The position numbers and the translations under genes are program-made. Shown piece after piece: positions 35,497 to 46,867 of a stretch of DNA of 64,000 bases. Origin of the DNA: Cantharellus purpuraceus (Eukaryota; Basidiomycota; Agaricomycetes; Cantharellales; Hydnaceae). The notes beneath the pieces are model-generated. The model was not told where the DNA came from and did no database searches. It saw only the letters and a program-made list of their open reading frames with translations. Each line of letters begins with the position of its first letter. Within the stretch, counting starts at the first letter, position 1. Where the stretch lies: NCBI GenBank assembly GCA_025174535.1, contig JALBUN010000049.1:310001-374000 (forward strand). The letters are read 5' to 3'.

Positions 35497-36216
35497 CAAT
35501 ACCCAATACCCCACACTGCAGACCTACTCGAAAGTCCTCAGAAGGCTAAGATCTATTCCAAAATAGATCTTTGACATGCCTACCATCTAGTCTGCATCCA
35601 AGAAGGCAACGAATGGAAAACAACTTTCCACACACGATATGGATCTTTCGAGTGGTGTGTCATGCCCTTCGGACTAACCAATGCTCCAGCCATGTTCCAG
35701 AGGTTCATGAATGATACCTTCGCTGACCTCCTTGATGTGACTGTCCTCGTTTACTTAGATGACATTCTGGTATATTCAGACAATGAAGAAGAACATCAGA
35801 CACATGTCTGAGAAGTACTCCAACGTCTCCGAAAACATGGCCTCTTCGCCCGTGCTGACAAATGCGAATTCCACTCTGACTTGGTCAAATACCTAGGCTA
35901 TATCCTCTCCCCTGCAGGACTGACAATGTCCACTGACAAAATCAAAGCCATACAGGAATGGCCAGAACCCTGGAAAGTCAAGGACATACAGTCCTTCCTA
36001 GGGTTCACCAACTTCTACCGCCGCTTCATTCACGGCTACTCCGATATCACCGTGCCACTCACCCAACTCACTAGGAAGGGTATCCAATGGAATTTCACTG
36101 ACGAATGTAGACAGAGCTTTGAGACCTTGAAAAAGGCCTTTACTTCCGCTCCGATACTGACTCATTGGGTTCCAGACGTTCCTATCCTATTAGAGACCAA
36201 TGCCTCTGACACATGA
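35497..36216 (+). pseudogene. RT C-terminal half and RNase H start of element B
   Basis: Continues the RT after the solo LTR: MPLG-type segment [18 protein letters not shown] (about 35668), catalytic [15 protein letters not shown] (about 35752-35800), then a TGA where the A copy has CGA, ADKCEFHSD, and the thumb/connection FLGFTNFYRRFIHGYSDIT. It stops at LLETNASDT, the RNase H entry, followed by unrelated DNA. Confidence 0.88.
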
Positions 36217-36862
36217 ACCCCCTTGGACTGATGGCTCCTTGTTGGTTCCAGTGGTAGGATCAGTTATTTTCTATGCTAGCCAACGTCCGAAACCGCTAAA
36301 ATAGCTTGCTACGACTCTGGTCCCACTGCTACATCTATCGCGCTAGCCAACCGTAAAACAATCCCGATCCTCGCATGCACACCTTGCAGCATCAAGAACA
36401 ACGAGAGTTCTCTTGATTCATGGAGTAGGTGCAAACTGATAGGCTGTCAATGAAACAAGTTGGTACTACATAGATACTATCGAGGGACTCGTCTCTGTTG
36501 TTGCCTGATAGATGCCACATTTACCGCGCCACGAGAAAATGGTCAGGTCAAAAGTCATGGCCTTTGCCTGTGGTGCGATATATGTATTTCTTGCGGATGC
36601 TTGTCTATCATAAGCGCCAATAACTCTAATGTCTCCCAGATTCAGAAGTTCAAGCAAAATCGTTTGGTTGCCAACTAGACAGTTGAACGTAGGCGATGTT
36701 AAATATGTCACTTTACTCTGCATATTGTGATGTTGCCAGGAACTACAAGATAACAGGGTGAAAATTGGGGAGTGTTCACGCATCTCTGATGGCGTTTCTG
36801 GGCTGTGTAGTAAAGGCTGAGTTTGAAAGGCGGTTCTCGTAAGGAGCTCTGCGTCTGCCTCG
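36217..36862. other. Intergenic, nothing recognised
   Basis: Between the broken end of element B and the MRH-protein gene. A plus frame at 36460-36678 and an overlapping minus frame have no recognisable similarity; the latter half is probably the promoter of the next gene. Confidence 0.4.
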
Positions 36863-38054
36863 ATGCGCACTGGATTTGTGCTTGCCACGCTTGCAAGTTG
36901 TTATGTGGCATTCGGACAGCAGTCTGAATGTACAGCAGAGGATAATGAGCAATATTATGATCTGACGCCTCTTCGCTCAAAGTACGGTATTACATTCTCA
37001 CCGACTCTTTGTTCCGCAGCGTGACTTACTTCACCTCAGAACAGACTATGAAACGAAGTCTGAAAGTGGTCGCGTATTTAAACTAAATGTCTGCGCTCCT
37101 GTCAACTCAGAGACTTGGAATCTCGCGAATCCTTCTATAGTGGGAGGGTTCTACCGCGGAGCACATCAAGATATCTCCATTGGGTAAATCACGATTTATG
37201 GACATTGCTCTCCCGTGATGACCCTATTTTAGAGCTGTCAACACTACTCTCCGAATAAAGGACTCACATCCGCTCCTCGTTCTCTCCAATGGCACTCCAT
37301 GCAGCGAAGGAAGCAACCTCAATGCAGCAACCGTTATTCGATTCATCTGTGACAACAATGTCTTTGGCGTAGGTACGTACTGCCTAGAGGTTCTGCTCGT
37401 AATATATACTCATCCGTCACAGGTCAGCCTCAGCTTGTTGCGCAACTTCCTCCCGATGATGACTCGTCATGTGCTTTCTTTTTCGAGTGGAGAACACACG
37501 TCGCATGTCCAACCGCAAGACCCAGCGGTTCAGGAAGTGTTATTGCAGTCCTGGCTGCACTGTATGTCTTATCCTTTCGAGAAGGAATGGCCTTTTACTA
37601 ACCCTCTTTCAGTGCGCTCATCCTTCTCCTTTCCTACATCGTTGCGGGCGTCCTCTATCGTCGCTTCGCTCTTGGTTATCGCGGATTCGACCAATTCCCG
37701 CGCATATCTCTAATCCCCCTCTCCTCTCTTCCTAATTCCCTCGCAGATGTTCTGGACTGGTTTCGCGATATCCGTGACCATATTCGTGGCGGCGCTCGTG
37801 ATATATGGCCACGTTCGGGTGTCAATGGTGGCCCACGTACAGGATGGACCCGTCGACATGATGGGTTTTCACCCCTTGCACGTGAGGAGGAGGAGGCCAT
37901 GTTTCGCGACGGCCCTGATGGACCGGATGTACGGTTCTCATTGGAGGACGAGGCTGATCTGAATGGGGCGCAGGAACTTGTTGACTCACATCCACCCGTC
38001 CCAGCAAAAGATACAGATAACGCAGGCCCCGCTGAGGGCCCCATACGGTTGTAA
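36863..38054 (+). CDS. MRH-domain (mannose-6-phosphate receptor-like) type I membrane protein
   Basis: Resembles fungal Mrl1/Atg27-type receptors with a mannose-6-phosphate-receptor homology domain, which act in Golgi-endosome-vacuole traffic. The start at 36863 gives a signal peptide (MRTGFVLATLASCYVAFG). The lumenal domain follows, with FKLNVCAPVNSETWN (about 37077), ATVIRFICDNNVFGVG (about 37329-37376) and SSCAFFFEWRTHVACP (about 37465-37512), the spaced Cys of this fold. After another intron comes a transmembrane helix (ALILLLSYIVAGVLYRRFAL, about 37618-37680). A cytoplasmic tail of about 120 residues ends AEGPIRL at 38054, with an acidic stretch (EEEEAMF). Five exons, four short introns. 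Which subfamily it belongs to is not decided. Confidence 0.85.
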
Positions 38055-38909
38055 TGCTTGAAGCGGTCCTCATCTTGAGTTTCTTCGTTTTTATACATTG
38101 CTATTCTTGTGTGCACATGTTACTGAGGTAGAACAACCTATAGCTTGCTACAGTAAGTTGAAAAATTAACTTAATTATACATTTCTCTATGATCTCGTCA
38201 ACATCTGAGGCAAGCTAAGAGTTTGTTGACTTCAATTGGATCATACGAGGTACAAAGATTCCTCCGTACTGGTCACGATACTGTAATGCACAGGGGAACA
38301 ACAAGTGGTCCGCCCGTGCACATTCTCCGAAGGCTTGAAATGATGCAGTATCCATATATTCCTATAGACGGCTTAGGCATTGGGTGGATAATGACGCCCT
38401 CAGGCTTCCTTTGCAGTTGGTGAACATCAATTGAGGTTCCAAACGCACTAAAAGAGGACATTCATAGTATTTGAATTCAAAGAGCATAGTGCCCGTGAAA
38501 TGGATCAGGCCATGGAGTTGTGAACCTGCTCAAATAGCGGTGTGATCATGTAGCCTTTGCTGCAACAGCAGTGCAATAAATAATATCTTTTTACCACACA
38601 CACACATGAAGATACGGAGTTAATCTCGTCACTATCAGAGTATCATTTCAGACTTGATGAGTAAACAGCAGTGTCTACTCAAGCATTGAGTAATCATCAC
38701 ATAAGCAGCATGCTTATATCAGCTACTCTTAAGGTATATTAGCTTGGATTGACTCTTGGAGAAGCCAGAAGCTATTATATTATGAGCGCAGCAGGCTCTA
38801 ATATTAATCAAACTTGGAGAAGAGGTTAATACGGAGTAACTGATTAGTAATTAACACACTACAAGCCCACTCAGAGCAGTAACTTGAAGTGTATTAATTG
38901 TTATTCATT
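38055..38909. other. AT-rich intergenic region
   Basis: No gene visible. Sequence is AT-rich with short CA and CT runs; frames at 38223-38423 are not recognisable. Confidence 0.4.
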
Positions 38910-39122
38910 GATCAAGAACCTTACACGTGTAATTGAGACTCTAAGGTTAGTTGAATTATCACGTATCAGGCAATTGTTTATAATCAAGAACCTTGCATGT
39001 TTAATTGAGACTCTGAGGTTAGTCAGGTTAATATGTACTAGGCTATTGGTTGGTCAAGAATACTGCACGTTTAATTGAGACTCTGAGGTTAGTCAGGTTA
39101 ATATGTACTTTGCTATTGATTG
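38910..39122. repeat. Three tandem copies of a 70-72-bp repeat
   Basis: AATTGAGACTCT starts at 38931, 39003 and 39073, each followed by AAGGTTAG or GAGGTTAG and preceded by TCAAGAA. The second and third copies are the most alike (GTCAGGTTAATATGTACT in both). No spacers of unrelated sequence separate them, so this is a tandem repeat and not an array. Confidence 0.85.
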
Positions 39123-39158
39123 GTTGGTTCAATTGTGGGCATTTCAATAAATCAACAA

Positions 39159-39264
39159 CACAGTCTATTAACTCACCTCTTTGAGATGAGATTAATATCC
39201 CTTGATAGAATCAACAGTCAAGGGATATTAATCTCATCTCAAAGAGGTGAGTTAATAGACTGTG
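39159..39264. repeat. Perfect 47-bp inverted repeat with 12-nt loop
   Basis: Bases 39159-39205 are the exact reverse complement of 39218-39264; the loop is 39206-39217. Either strand of RNA would fold into a 47-bp hairpin without mismatch. It immediately follows the 70-bp tandem repeats and lies about 400 bp upstream of the complex I gene. Confidence 0.9.
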
Positions 39265-39669
39265 GTGTGTTCGATGCAAAAGAATCCGAACGGGAGAGGG
39301 CACCTGTGTCATACATACCTTTGGGCGCGTGACATAATTCAAAAGGAATTCGAGGTCGCGTTTCGTGTCCAAAAATAATTTAAAGTCTAATGAAGTGATT
39401 GATTGAATCTTTGCTTTAGAGACGATGACAACTGAGGAGTGAGACTAGCCAATGGCTCTGAGAAACAGTAATCTGTAACGGTGTTATAACAAATCAAAAA
39501 TGCTTCAAGAGGTAGATATGCCGAGTCATCCATGCACAACGTCAGAGTATCCGAGCAAATCGCTCTATACACACCACATATGGGGAGTTCGGCACAAGAA
39601 TTCTTCGGGACTTCCCGGCGGAGCGGAGGCAAGGGGTCCTCGTACGCCCACAGAGTAGCTACCAATCCA
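39265..39669. other. Upstream region of the complex I gene
   Basis: About 400 bp with no gene; frames overlapping 39387-39669 on both strands are not recognisable. Presumably it contains the promoter of the following gene. Confidence 0.4.
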
Positions 39670-41849
39670 ATGGCTACAACTCTCCTTCGACGCCAGCTGA
39701 GGCTGGCCCAGCCCTTGCGCTGTTTTTCAGTACATCATCCCCGAGCTCCTACAGATCATTCTAATCGCTCTGCAGACTTACCTGGCGGGAGCGCGTTTGA
39801 CCGTCCACATACCGTTGAAGACCTTCATGGCATGCATGCACTCGATATCCTGTCAGAGACGGGGACAAGGAAGGACACGTCCATGCGTCATTTTACAGGT
39901 GTGTAGTCATGGTTGGATGTCGCAGTTCAACTTGCTGACAGGTGTCTAGTAAACTTTGGGTAGAACATACTAAGCTCTCTATGTACCGTGCTGAGAATAT
40001 TATGCAGGCCTCAACACCCTGCGGCGCACGGAGTGCTTCGTATGATTCTTGAGATGAACGGCGAGGAAATCTTGCGCGCTGACCCTGTGAGCTTAGTTGA
40101 ACCAGTGCCATTGCTACGTCTGACGTTTCATGTAGCACATCGGCCTTTTGCACCGTGGAACGGAAAAGCTGATAGAGTACAAAACCTACACGCAAGCGCT
40201 TCCATACTTTGATCGTCTAGACTATGTGTCTATGAGTATGCCACGTCAAATCAGTACCGTTGCAGACTCCGACCCTATTCTTTAGTGACCAACGAACAGT
40301 GTTACTCGCTTGCCGTAGAGAAACTATTAAATATCGAGGTCCCTGAGCGTGCAAAGTGGATCCGCACCTTGTTCGGGGAGATCACCCGCATTCTTAACCG
40401 TACGTCACCGTGAAATCGATCTTGTCCTACTGATGTTGCGCTTGTAGATCTCATGGCTGTACTCACACACACTATGGACGTGGGTGCACTTACTCCTTTC
40501 CTATGGGGATTCGAGGAGCGCGAGAAACTCATGGAGTTTTATGAGCGCGTCTCGGGCGCACGTCTCCATTCAGCGTATATCCGGCCTGGAGGTGTGGCCT
40601 TTGACCTACCCCACGGGCTCTTGGACGATATTTTCAAGTGGGCGACTCAATTTAGTAGTCGTGTTGATGAGGTTGAGGAGGTGGTGACGGGCAATCGTAT
40701 ATGGAAAACCCGTACTATCGGCATTGCGCCCGTGACAGCAGAACAAGCACTTGCATATGGGTTCTCTGGCGTTATGCTCCGAGGGAGCGGGGTGAAGTGG
40801 GATCTACGCAAAGTAGCACCATACGACAAGTATGATGAGGTAAGCGAGGGGCTCTAAAGATACTGTAATGTAGTTACTGACACTTTGTAGGTTGAGTTTG
40901 ACGTTCCCGTAGGCAAGAATGGAGATTGCTACGACCGCTATCTGTGTCGTGTGCAGGAATTCAGGGAGAGTCTACGGATTATTGGACAGGTCGGTGACGC
41001 CTTGTCGCATAATGCGAGAGCTCACTTGAAACAGTGCCTCAACAAAATGCCTACTGGTGCAATCAAAGTTGATGACCATAAACTTGTGCCCCCTCCTCGA
41101 GCTATGATGAAGGAAAGCATGGAGTCGCTCATTCACCATTTCAAGGTATACTGCCTGTCTTTGGCTGTACCAGCATACATTGATTACCTCACCTATATCT
41201 GTCAGCTGTTTAGTGAAGGTTATTCTGTTCCACCTGGTATGTTACTCCGCACACTGCATGTGGTCATAGCCATACAACTGTTACTGCAGGAGAGACATAC
41301 ACAGCGATAGAAGCACCCAAGGGGGAAATGGCTGTGTATCTCGTTTCGTGCGTAATAATCTCATGTCCAAGCCTGCGCTCACTGATTGTCCGATCGTTGC
41401 ACGTGACCGCGCATTGAACCATCACTTTGCATTCTTGTTGCAATCTTGTTATATTCCATAGAGATGGTTCGAATCGCCCATATAGGTGCCGGATCCGAGC
41501 ACCTGGTTTCGCCCATCTGGCTGGTGCCGACTTTATGATGCGACGTGAGTCTTTTACATATTTTCTCAATGTCGTAGCAATGCTGAAACGCGCATCTCGC
41601 CTCCTGTCCATTCAGATGTGAGATGTATGTATCTTTAGATGTATTCTTGGCTAACATTATGCATTGAAGCACATGCTGGCGGATGCTGTCGCAATCATCG
41701 GTACTATGGTATGTCTCCATCCCGGCCCTGTCGAGAGCGGTATTGACCCGTTTCTCTGTGACTTAGGATCTCGTTTTCGGGTGCGTATCTATACACTAAC
41801 AAGATTGTGGAAGGATGCTCATTTTCCAAACAGCGAGGTTGATCGATAA
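39670..41849 (+). CDS. NADH:ubiquinone oxidoreductase 49 kDa subunit (complex I)
   Basis: Nuclear-encoded core subunit of the mitochondrial complex I peripheral arm (NDUFS2/nuo-49, bacterial NuoD), forming part of the quinone site. The start at 39670 gives an Arg/Leu-rich mitochondrial presequence ([20 protein letters not shown]). Mature motifs follow in order: [16 protein letters not shown] (about 39950-40045, across an intron), [18 protein letters not shown] (about 40137-40190) with the quinone-site His, [47 protein letters not shown] and [18 protein letters not shown]. The last exons give [12 protein letters not shown] (about 41512) and [13 protein letters not shown] (about 41670), with the terminal GEVDR in a short final exon (41835-41849). 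About nine exons; no lesion noticed. Confidence 0.96.
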
Positions 41850-42034
41850 GGGGTGGTTATATAGTATTGTGCAGATTGCACAGAGATCTTATTCCTTTTC
41901 TCTGTTTGCGTTTAGAAGTGTGCAGCGTGATGATCTGATTTGTTACAATCATGTCCACAGACTGGAGGTTACAGATCTGATACAAAGGGCAAACATTGCT
42001 AATGGCAACGTGGGCGCGTGTGGCAACTATTCGT

Positions 42035-42804
42035 TCACGCCGCAATGAGCTTCTGCAGCTCGCCTGAGGCTTTCGCGGCTTGCACTGAATCATTGCCTGG
42101 ATGTGAAGTGAGAGAGGGGTTCGAAAGATAATAGTTATAGAGACTCACCTCCCACATGCTTGGTGTCTTGAAACCAGGCAAAGCATCAACGACCAGACCC
42201 CGTTGAACGATATCCAAGAGAAGGGGGGGAAAGCTCGATACTCACTGATAAAAACATTGGGAACGGTTGATTGGTTTGATTTCTCAAGCAAGTAGGCTTG
42301 GATCTCCGCGCCGTCTTGCCGTTGGTCAAGCCTGAATAGATGTAGTATAAGCGAGAGAGTGTTAGTGTAGACTTGTAGGACGACAAGGAGGAACAACGCC
42401 AGACTGACTCCAGGATCTTTATATCAGCCTCGTCTACGAGGCTCTTCAATGTCTCCTTGACCGCCCTGCCTCCCGGAGTCTACTATTAGAAACTGATACT
42501 CATCCGAGCGTGTGTTACGAGAGAACTAACTTGCAGTAAGGGCACCATGTCTTTGAAAATATCGCAACCTTGTTTTCGGCTATCGTGCTCTAGAACAGTG
42601 AGTATCAATTGCACGGGTAGTGTGAGAACACAGCCTCGTAGTCGAGAAAAGCGGCTACTAGACACGCACCTCGACGGTGTCTTTGACAGCCATAGTGGTC
42701 CTAGTTGCAAATGGCTTTGATGCAGCTAAAAATGAAGATCGATGGTGTCTTGTCAGCAGCAGTGGGTGCGAAGGAGTAAGGAAGCGTAGCACACACGAGC
42801 CCAT
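42035..42804 (-). CDS. Dithiol glutaredoxin (CPYC)
   Basis: Thiol oxidoreductase that reduces disulphides and glutathionylated proteins with glutathione. Exon 1 contains MAVKDTVE (start 42693). Exon 2 gives STIAENKVAIFSKTWCPYC (about 42533-42592), the thioredoxin-fold strand with active-site CPYC. Exon 3 carries KSLVDEADIKILE, exon 4 DGAEIQAYLLEKSNQSTVPN ending VFIN, and the last exons TKHVGG then QAAKASGELQKLIAA. The TVP cis-Pro and GG motifs of glutaredoxins are present. An in-frame ATG at 42804 adds 37 residues rich in Arg, Ser and Leu, resembling a mitochondrial presequence. It is convergent with the complex I gene (185 bp apart). A still longer frame opens at 42894. Confidence 0.92.
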
Positions 42805-43049
42805 TAGTAGCAGCTTGATTGGGATTTGAAACCCCGCCAAAGACGGGCGCTTGTTACCTCTTCCCTTCATCCAGCTTTTTCCCTGCTCTTTCAACTTCTG
42901 CCTGTAGTCTAGCCGGATCAGTCGGGCTTTCCCTTTTCCCTCCGCCGACCTTTGAGACTGGCTCTCGTGCTACTGCTGTTGTGCCAAACCTCCCTTGTCC
43001 CTTGTTAATCTGAGATCTTTGATTGACAAGCCAGTGCCAGCATAAACTG

Positions 43050-43260
43050 AGGTCAAATTAGAAGCAGTCGGTCACTTCATCTCGGGTATCTTTCTGCCAC
43101 AGCGTTTCTCAGCAGGGAATTCACAGCTTGCTCTCAGCCGCTGTAAAATTTAGGTCAAATTAGAAGCAGTTGGTCGGCGCCATACGTGTGCTTCCCATCG
43201 GATATCTTGCTGCTAGTACGTTGCCTGGAAAGAAGTTCACAGCCTGCTCCCATCCGCTCT
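43050..43260. repeat. Imperfect tandem duplication, about 102-bp unit
   Basis: GGTCAAATTAGAAGCAGT at 43051 recurs at 43153, and the following CATC-GG-ATAT and TTCACAGC-TGCTC segments recur in the same order, with small indels. It lies upstream of the glutaredoxin gene. Confidence 0.65.
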
Positions 43261-46200
43261 CCACCACTTTCTTAGGAGTACACTTTTCTGGTATTTATCT
43301 AGCGATTTAGAAGAGCCCGTGATACCCCTCGAGCAAAAGAGAGCATTGATCACCGAAGGGCTTCGTTATAACTCCAAATGCTAGCGACCCTACTCTGGCA
43401 TCAAGCGCCTTTAACTACCACCCCTTCTGCAACCCCATTCATCAGTCAAATCCGTCTTGCACGGATGGCACGCTAGCGCGAGCTGTGGAACTCGTTATCC
43501 GACACTAGGACGATCTAGGTACGACCCGGAGGTGACGGGTTTGCTTGCCTCGCGTATGCCGTTGACTTGATCTCAGTAAATGAACGGTTCCTGGACAAAA
43601 GCCACGATTCATTGCCTTGGGCTCGGGTTCCTTACAATAGGATCTCGAATATGACCATTTCTGATGAATCTTGAGCTTGTTCTTGTGCTACTCACGAAAT
43701 GCTAAGTACAGATGTCAAGATCGACTACCAAGCACTCCTGCTAGGTCCGAGACAGTGTCCCCTTGACGCTCCTCGTGGCTGGCTGTCCTGCCGGCTCGCA
43801 TTTCACCGGTCTATTGATCCTATCGCTCCATGCTCGACATAAGACTGCATTCAGCATCAACCCTCTTCCAGAAATCTATACTATCATTGTCCCCATATCT
43901 ACGCCTTTCTCCGCGCGGTACTATCCAATCAAAATACAGAGGACATGAATTATTAATGGCTGGCTAGGGACAGCCGGTGACTTCTAGTAGGACGTACATG
44001 ATCCACGTCCTCCGGGAGTAACTCAATATCATCAGATTGAAATGGGTACTGAATTCTTGTCTATACTATCCTGTTAGACCGGAGATGCAACAAATTTTCC
44101 CCGTTATGGGCCTCGGTAATAAGAAAGAAGCCCGGGCGCGTCTCATCTCCCACACGAGGCAAGTGTAGTAATATCTTTTAAACACAATTGTGCGGGGTGG
44201 AACCTTGGTATTCTCACCACCAAGAGCGAATCACACTCAGACTCTGCTATAAATATCAGAAGCTTGTTGCTCTCGGACCATGTAAAGCAGACGATGCAGG
44301 GATGGTTCCGATATGGGAAGTGCCTTCCATCCCGATCTATGCGAACATTTATGCGCTTGGAGGAAGGTGCAACGTGCGCAGCAGTAGTAGCAGCAAGTGC
44401 CAATCTATCAAGTTGATTTCCTTAGCTACGCTATCAAACAATAGATGGCAGGAAAGAACAATCGTGGGCTCTGTGGATTTGGGGGAGCAACTAGGCATGC
44501 ATAGTTTGAGCCCCTATACCATTACCTGTTGATGATATTAATGTTTTTTTGAAGCGGCGGGCATACGTGGAGCCTTGACCACATCCACCGTGATTTGTGA
44601 TAATACATTTGTTATCCATCGTATAGATAATCTGGAAAACCTCATCGTCGCCTGATCTAGTTAGCTGACAGCAGCTAGGCATATCGCGTACTCGGCATGT
44701 TGGAGTTCCGGATCATCGTGTGTTTTCTCGGTCGGCACTAGGGGCGAAGATATATCCTTGGCTGCGGAAGGCGCCCTTAACAGCGTGCTAGGGGTGGATG
44801 TGAGGCATGGGATTCCGTCGGCGGGGGTTGGTTGGCTGGGGGTTAGACGAGGACTTGGGTTGATGGGCGATACCCGAGCGCGACGTATCCTACCGAACCC
44901 CAGGAATCATGTTTTCAGCGCGCGAAGGATGATCTGCGATGTCCCGGCTGCGCTATTAACTTTTGAGACTGGGAGTCTCGCATGCCAGAGGTGGTTTGGC
45001 TTGTTGTGCCCCCTGGGAATGGATGTCAGCATCGTGGCTAGTACAGTAATAACAGCGCGATCCTCACGGCTTGGCATTCAAATATATATGACTCACTATA
45101 AGCGTAGGAAGGAGGGTAAGCCAGGTCTCGTTCAATTGATTATCGTATAGGCACTCCACAAGGTATACTCGGCGTGTCGAGAACATGGCCCAGCCAGCCT
45201 TGACGCATTTATCTTTACGTGGTGATATTGTTTACATATTGCCTGCATCATGGCCTCCCCGGACGTACCTGCCTGACCGCCTTCTCGACGTGTAGATCTG
45301 TCATAGAGGTACAGGATGAGCGCGGGATGTGTCGTAAAAACGTGGTGTGGTATGCTCTACTAGAGTCGTAGTTCCTGTTCTATAGTAGCCGCGCAGCTCA
45401 TATGTGAGGAAGAACAGACAAATACGTCTCAGACGAGTGGGTGTGGGTGTAGTATGTGTCCATCAAGATGTGCCAAATGCCATAATAATACCTTTCTTCT
45501 GGCGCTCTTCACCACATAAGGCTCCATTCAAGAATTCAGCGCACATAGGCAGTGCCGCAGATGATGGTGTGATATATGTCGAGTCTACTCCATGGGCTAC
45601 ATGCTAGCCTAGTAGTTTATGTTTATGTGTCATTTGGCTGTTGACTTTGATTGGTAAACATTAAACTCTAGACTTGTGTAAGGTTTGTGAGTCGACCTGT
45701 CAGGAGCGCTTATTACTATATAGCTGGTCCCGCTTGGCCAGGCCGTGTTTGTTTTGCCCAGCAATATCTAATGTCCTTTGCATCACGGACACCGTAGTAC
45801 ATCCGCACTCGCTTACGTACGTATGTACGTATAATTTGGTGCCCAAGAAAACAGCTCGGTACGTGTCAGAGTAATGATCATCTTCCCAAAATGCACCAAG
45901 GATGTTGATCGTCTATGTAAATAATACGCTATCGTATATCAATGCATGGGAGACAACCAGCGCAAGGAAGGTCCGTTTCGGGCGAAGAGGGAAGAGGGGA
46001 AGCTTGGATGGAGTACGGCGCATACGTTAGGACCTAGGTAAGGTCATTTCTGCGTATGGTTTATCTAGGGTCTAAAATACACTCTCAAGGCCGTATCTAT
46101 CTCTGTAGGCTATCGCACTGGTACCAGCACCAGGCTTCGCGACACTGTCGGCACCGACGAAGACCAGTCGTGACTTGAACGGCCTGCATTCAATGTGACA

Positions 46201-46867
46201 GGCCCTGTGTATGGTGCCATATCACGGAGTTGCACGGTAGGTCCTGAGTAGCCCAGGAAGCGTGATCCAGCCAGCGGCCTGGTACTACACACGCCGCCTA
46301 GTGCCACTGCCACTAGCAGTAGATACGCAGATAACCCAGAACACCACTCGCGGTCTTTTCCCCAGTCTAGAAGCACACAAAGACGCCGATTTTACTTCTA
46401 GATCACTCACTGGCATGATCCCGCGCTCCACATTGCATCGTACTCCTTAGCGAATATATATGTGATATTTCACTCGGCATGTCTGTCAGACGCAAGGTTT
46501 TCGTGTCGCAAGCACCTAGTAATACGTCTACAGTCGGTTTCGGACATAAATATACCCATTCATTCATACATACAGTGAATGCACTACAATACTCCTTCTC
46601 TTCGGATATCATGAATGTTGTTCCTTGTCCTGGGTCTTCTCGGGCTCTTTCCCCGCTCTTCCCCTCCCCCTTTCCCCGCACGATCCGATGAATTGAAGGG
46701 CCCGATGAATTGGATGATACGTGATAGTATACATGATCCATCTATACAACACATCCGGTAGTGGCATGTATCGTACCGCATCGTACACGCTCCATGTTCT
46801 CGGGTATCTCGATATCCCCATCCCCTTCGTCCGGCACAACGATAACAGCGTCTTCCACCACCCCGTG
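43261..46867. other. 3.6 kb without a recognisable gene
   Basis: Balanced composition, with open frames at 44143-44403 (minus), 44188-44532, 44758-45150 and 46110-46376 (minus), none of which resembles a known protein or splices convincingly to another. A short self-complementary ACGT run sits at about 45812-45830. It could contain lineage-specific genes or non-coding transcripts that I cannot detect by eye. Confidence 0.35.

Larger units (their letters stand above)
32065..36216 (+). mobile_element. Ty3/gypsy chromovirus B, decayed and 3'-truncated
   Basis: Same family as element A, opposite orientation. It has a 5' LTR, leader, gag, protease and reverse transcriptase, and ends abruptly in the RNase H domain at LLETNASDT (36216); integrase, chromodomain and 3' LTR are missing. 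It is interrupted by a solo LTR (34679-35496) and carries several in-frame TGA codons where A or the family has an Arg-type codon. Confidence 0.92.

Noticed and set aside
23863..36216. Classical RIP as the cause of stop codons
   Set aside because: The visible changes are mostly at CpG; no CpA-biased saturation was apparent by eye. A full dinucleotide count was not possible.
38910..39122. CRISPR-like repeats
   Set aside because: Units are contiguous 70-72-bp tandem copies without unrelated spacers, in a eukaryotic genome.
44143..45150. Candidate genes in the 43-47 kb gap
   Set aside because: No recognisable domain, no consistent splicing, and overlapping frames on both strands.
45812..45830. 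ACGT-rich palindrome as a regulatory site
   Set aside because: A short simple self-complementary run with no adjacent gene; likely a microsatellite.
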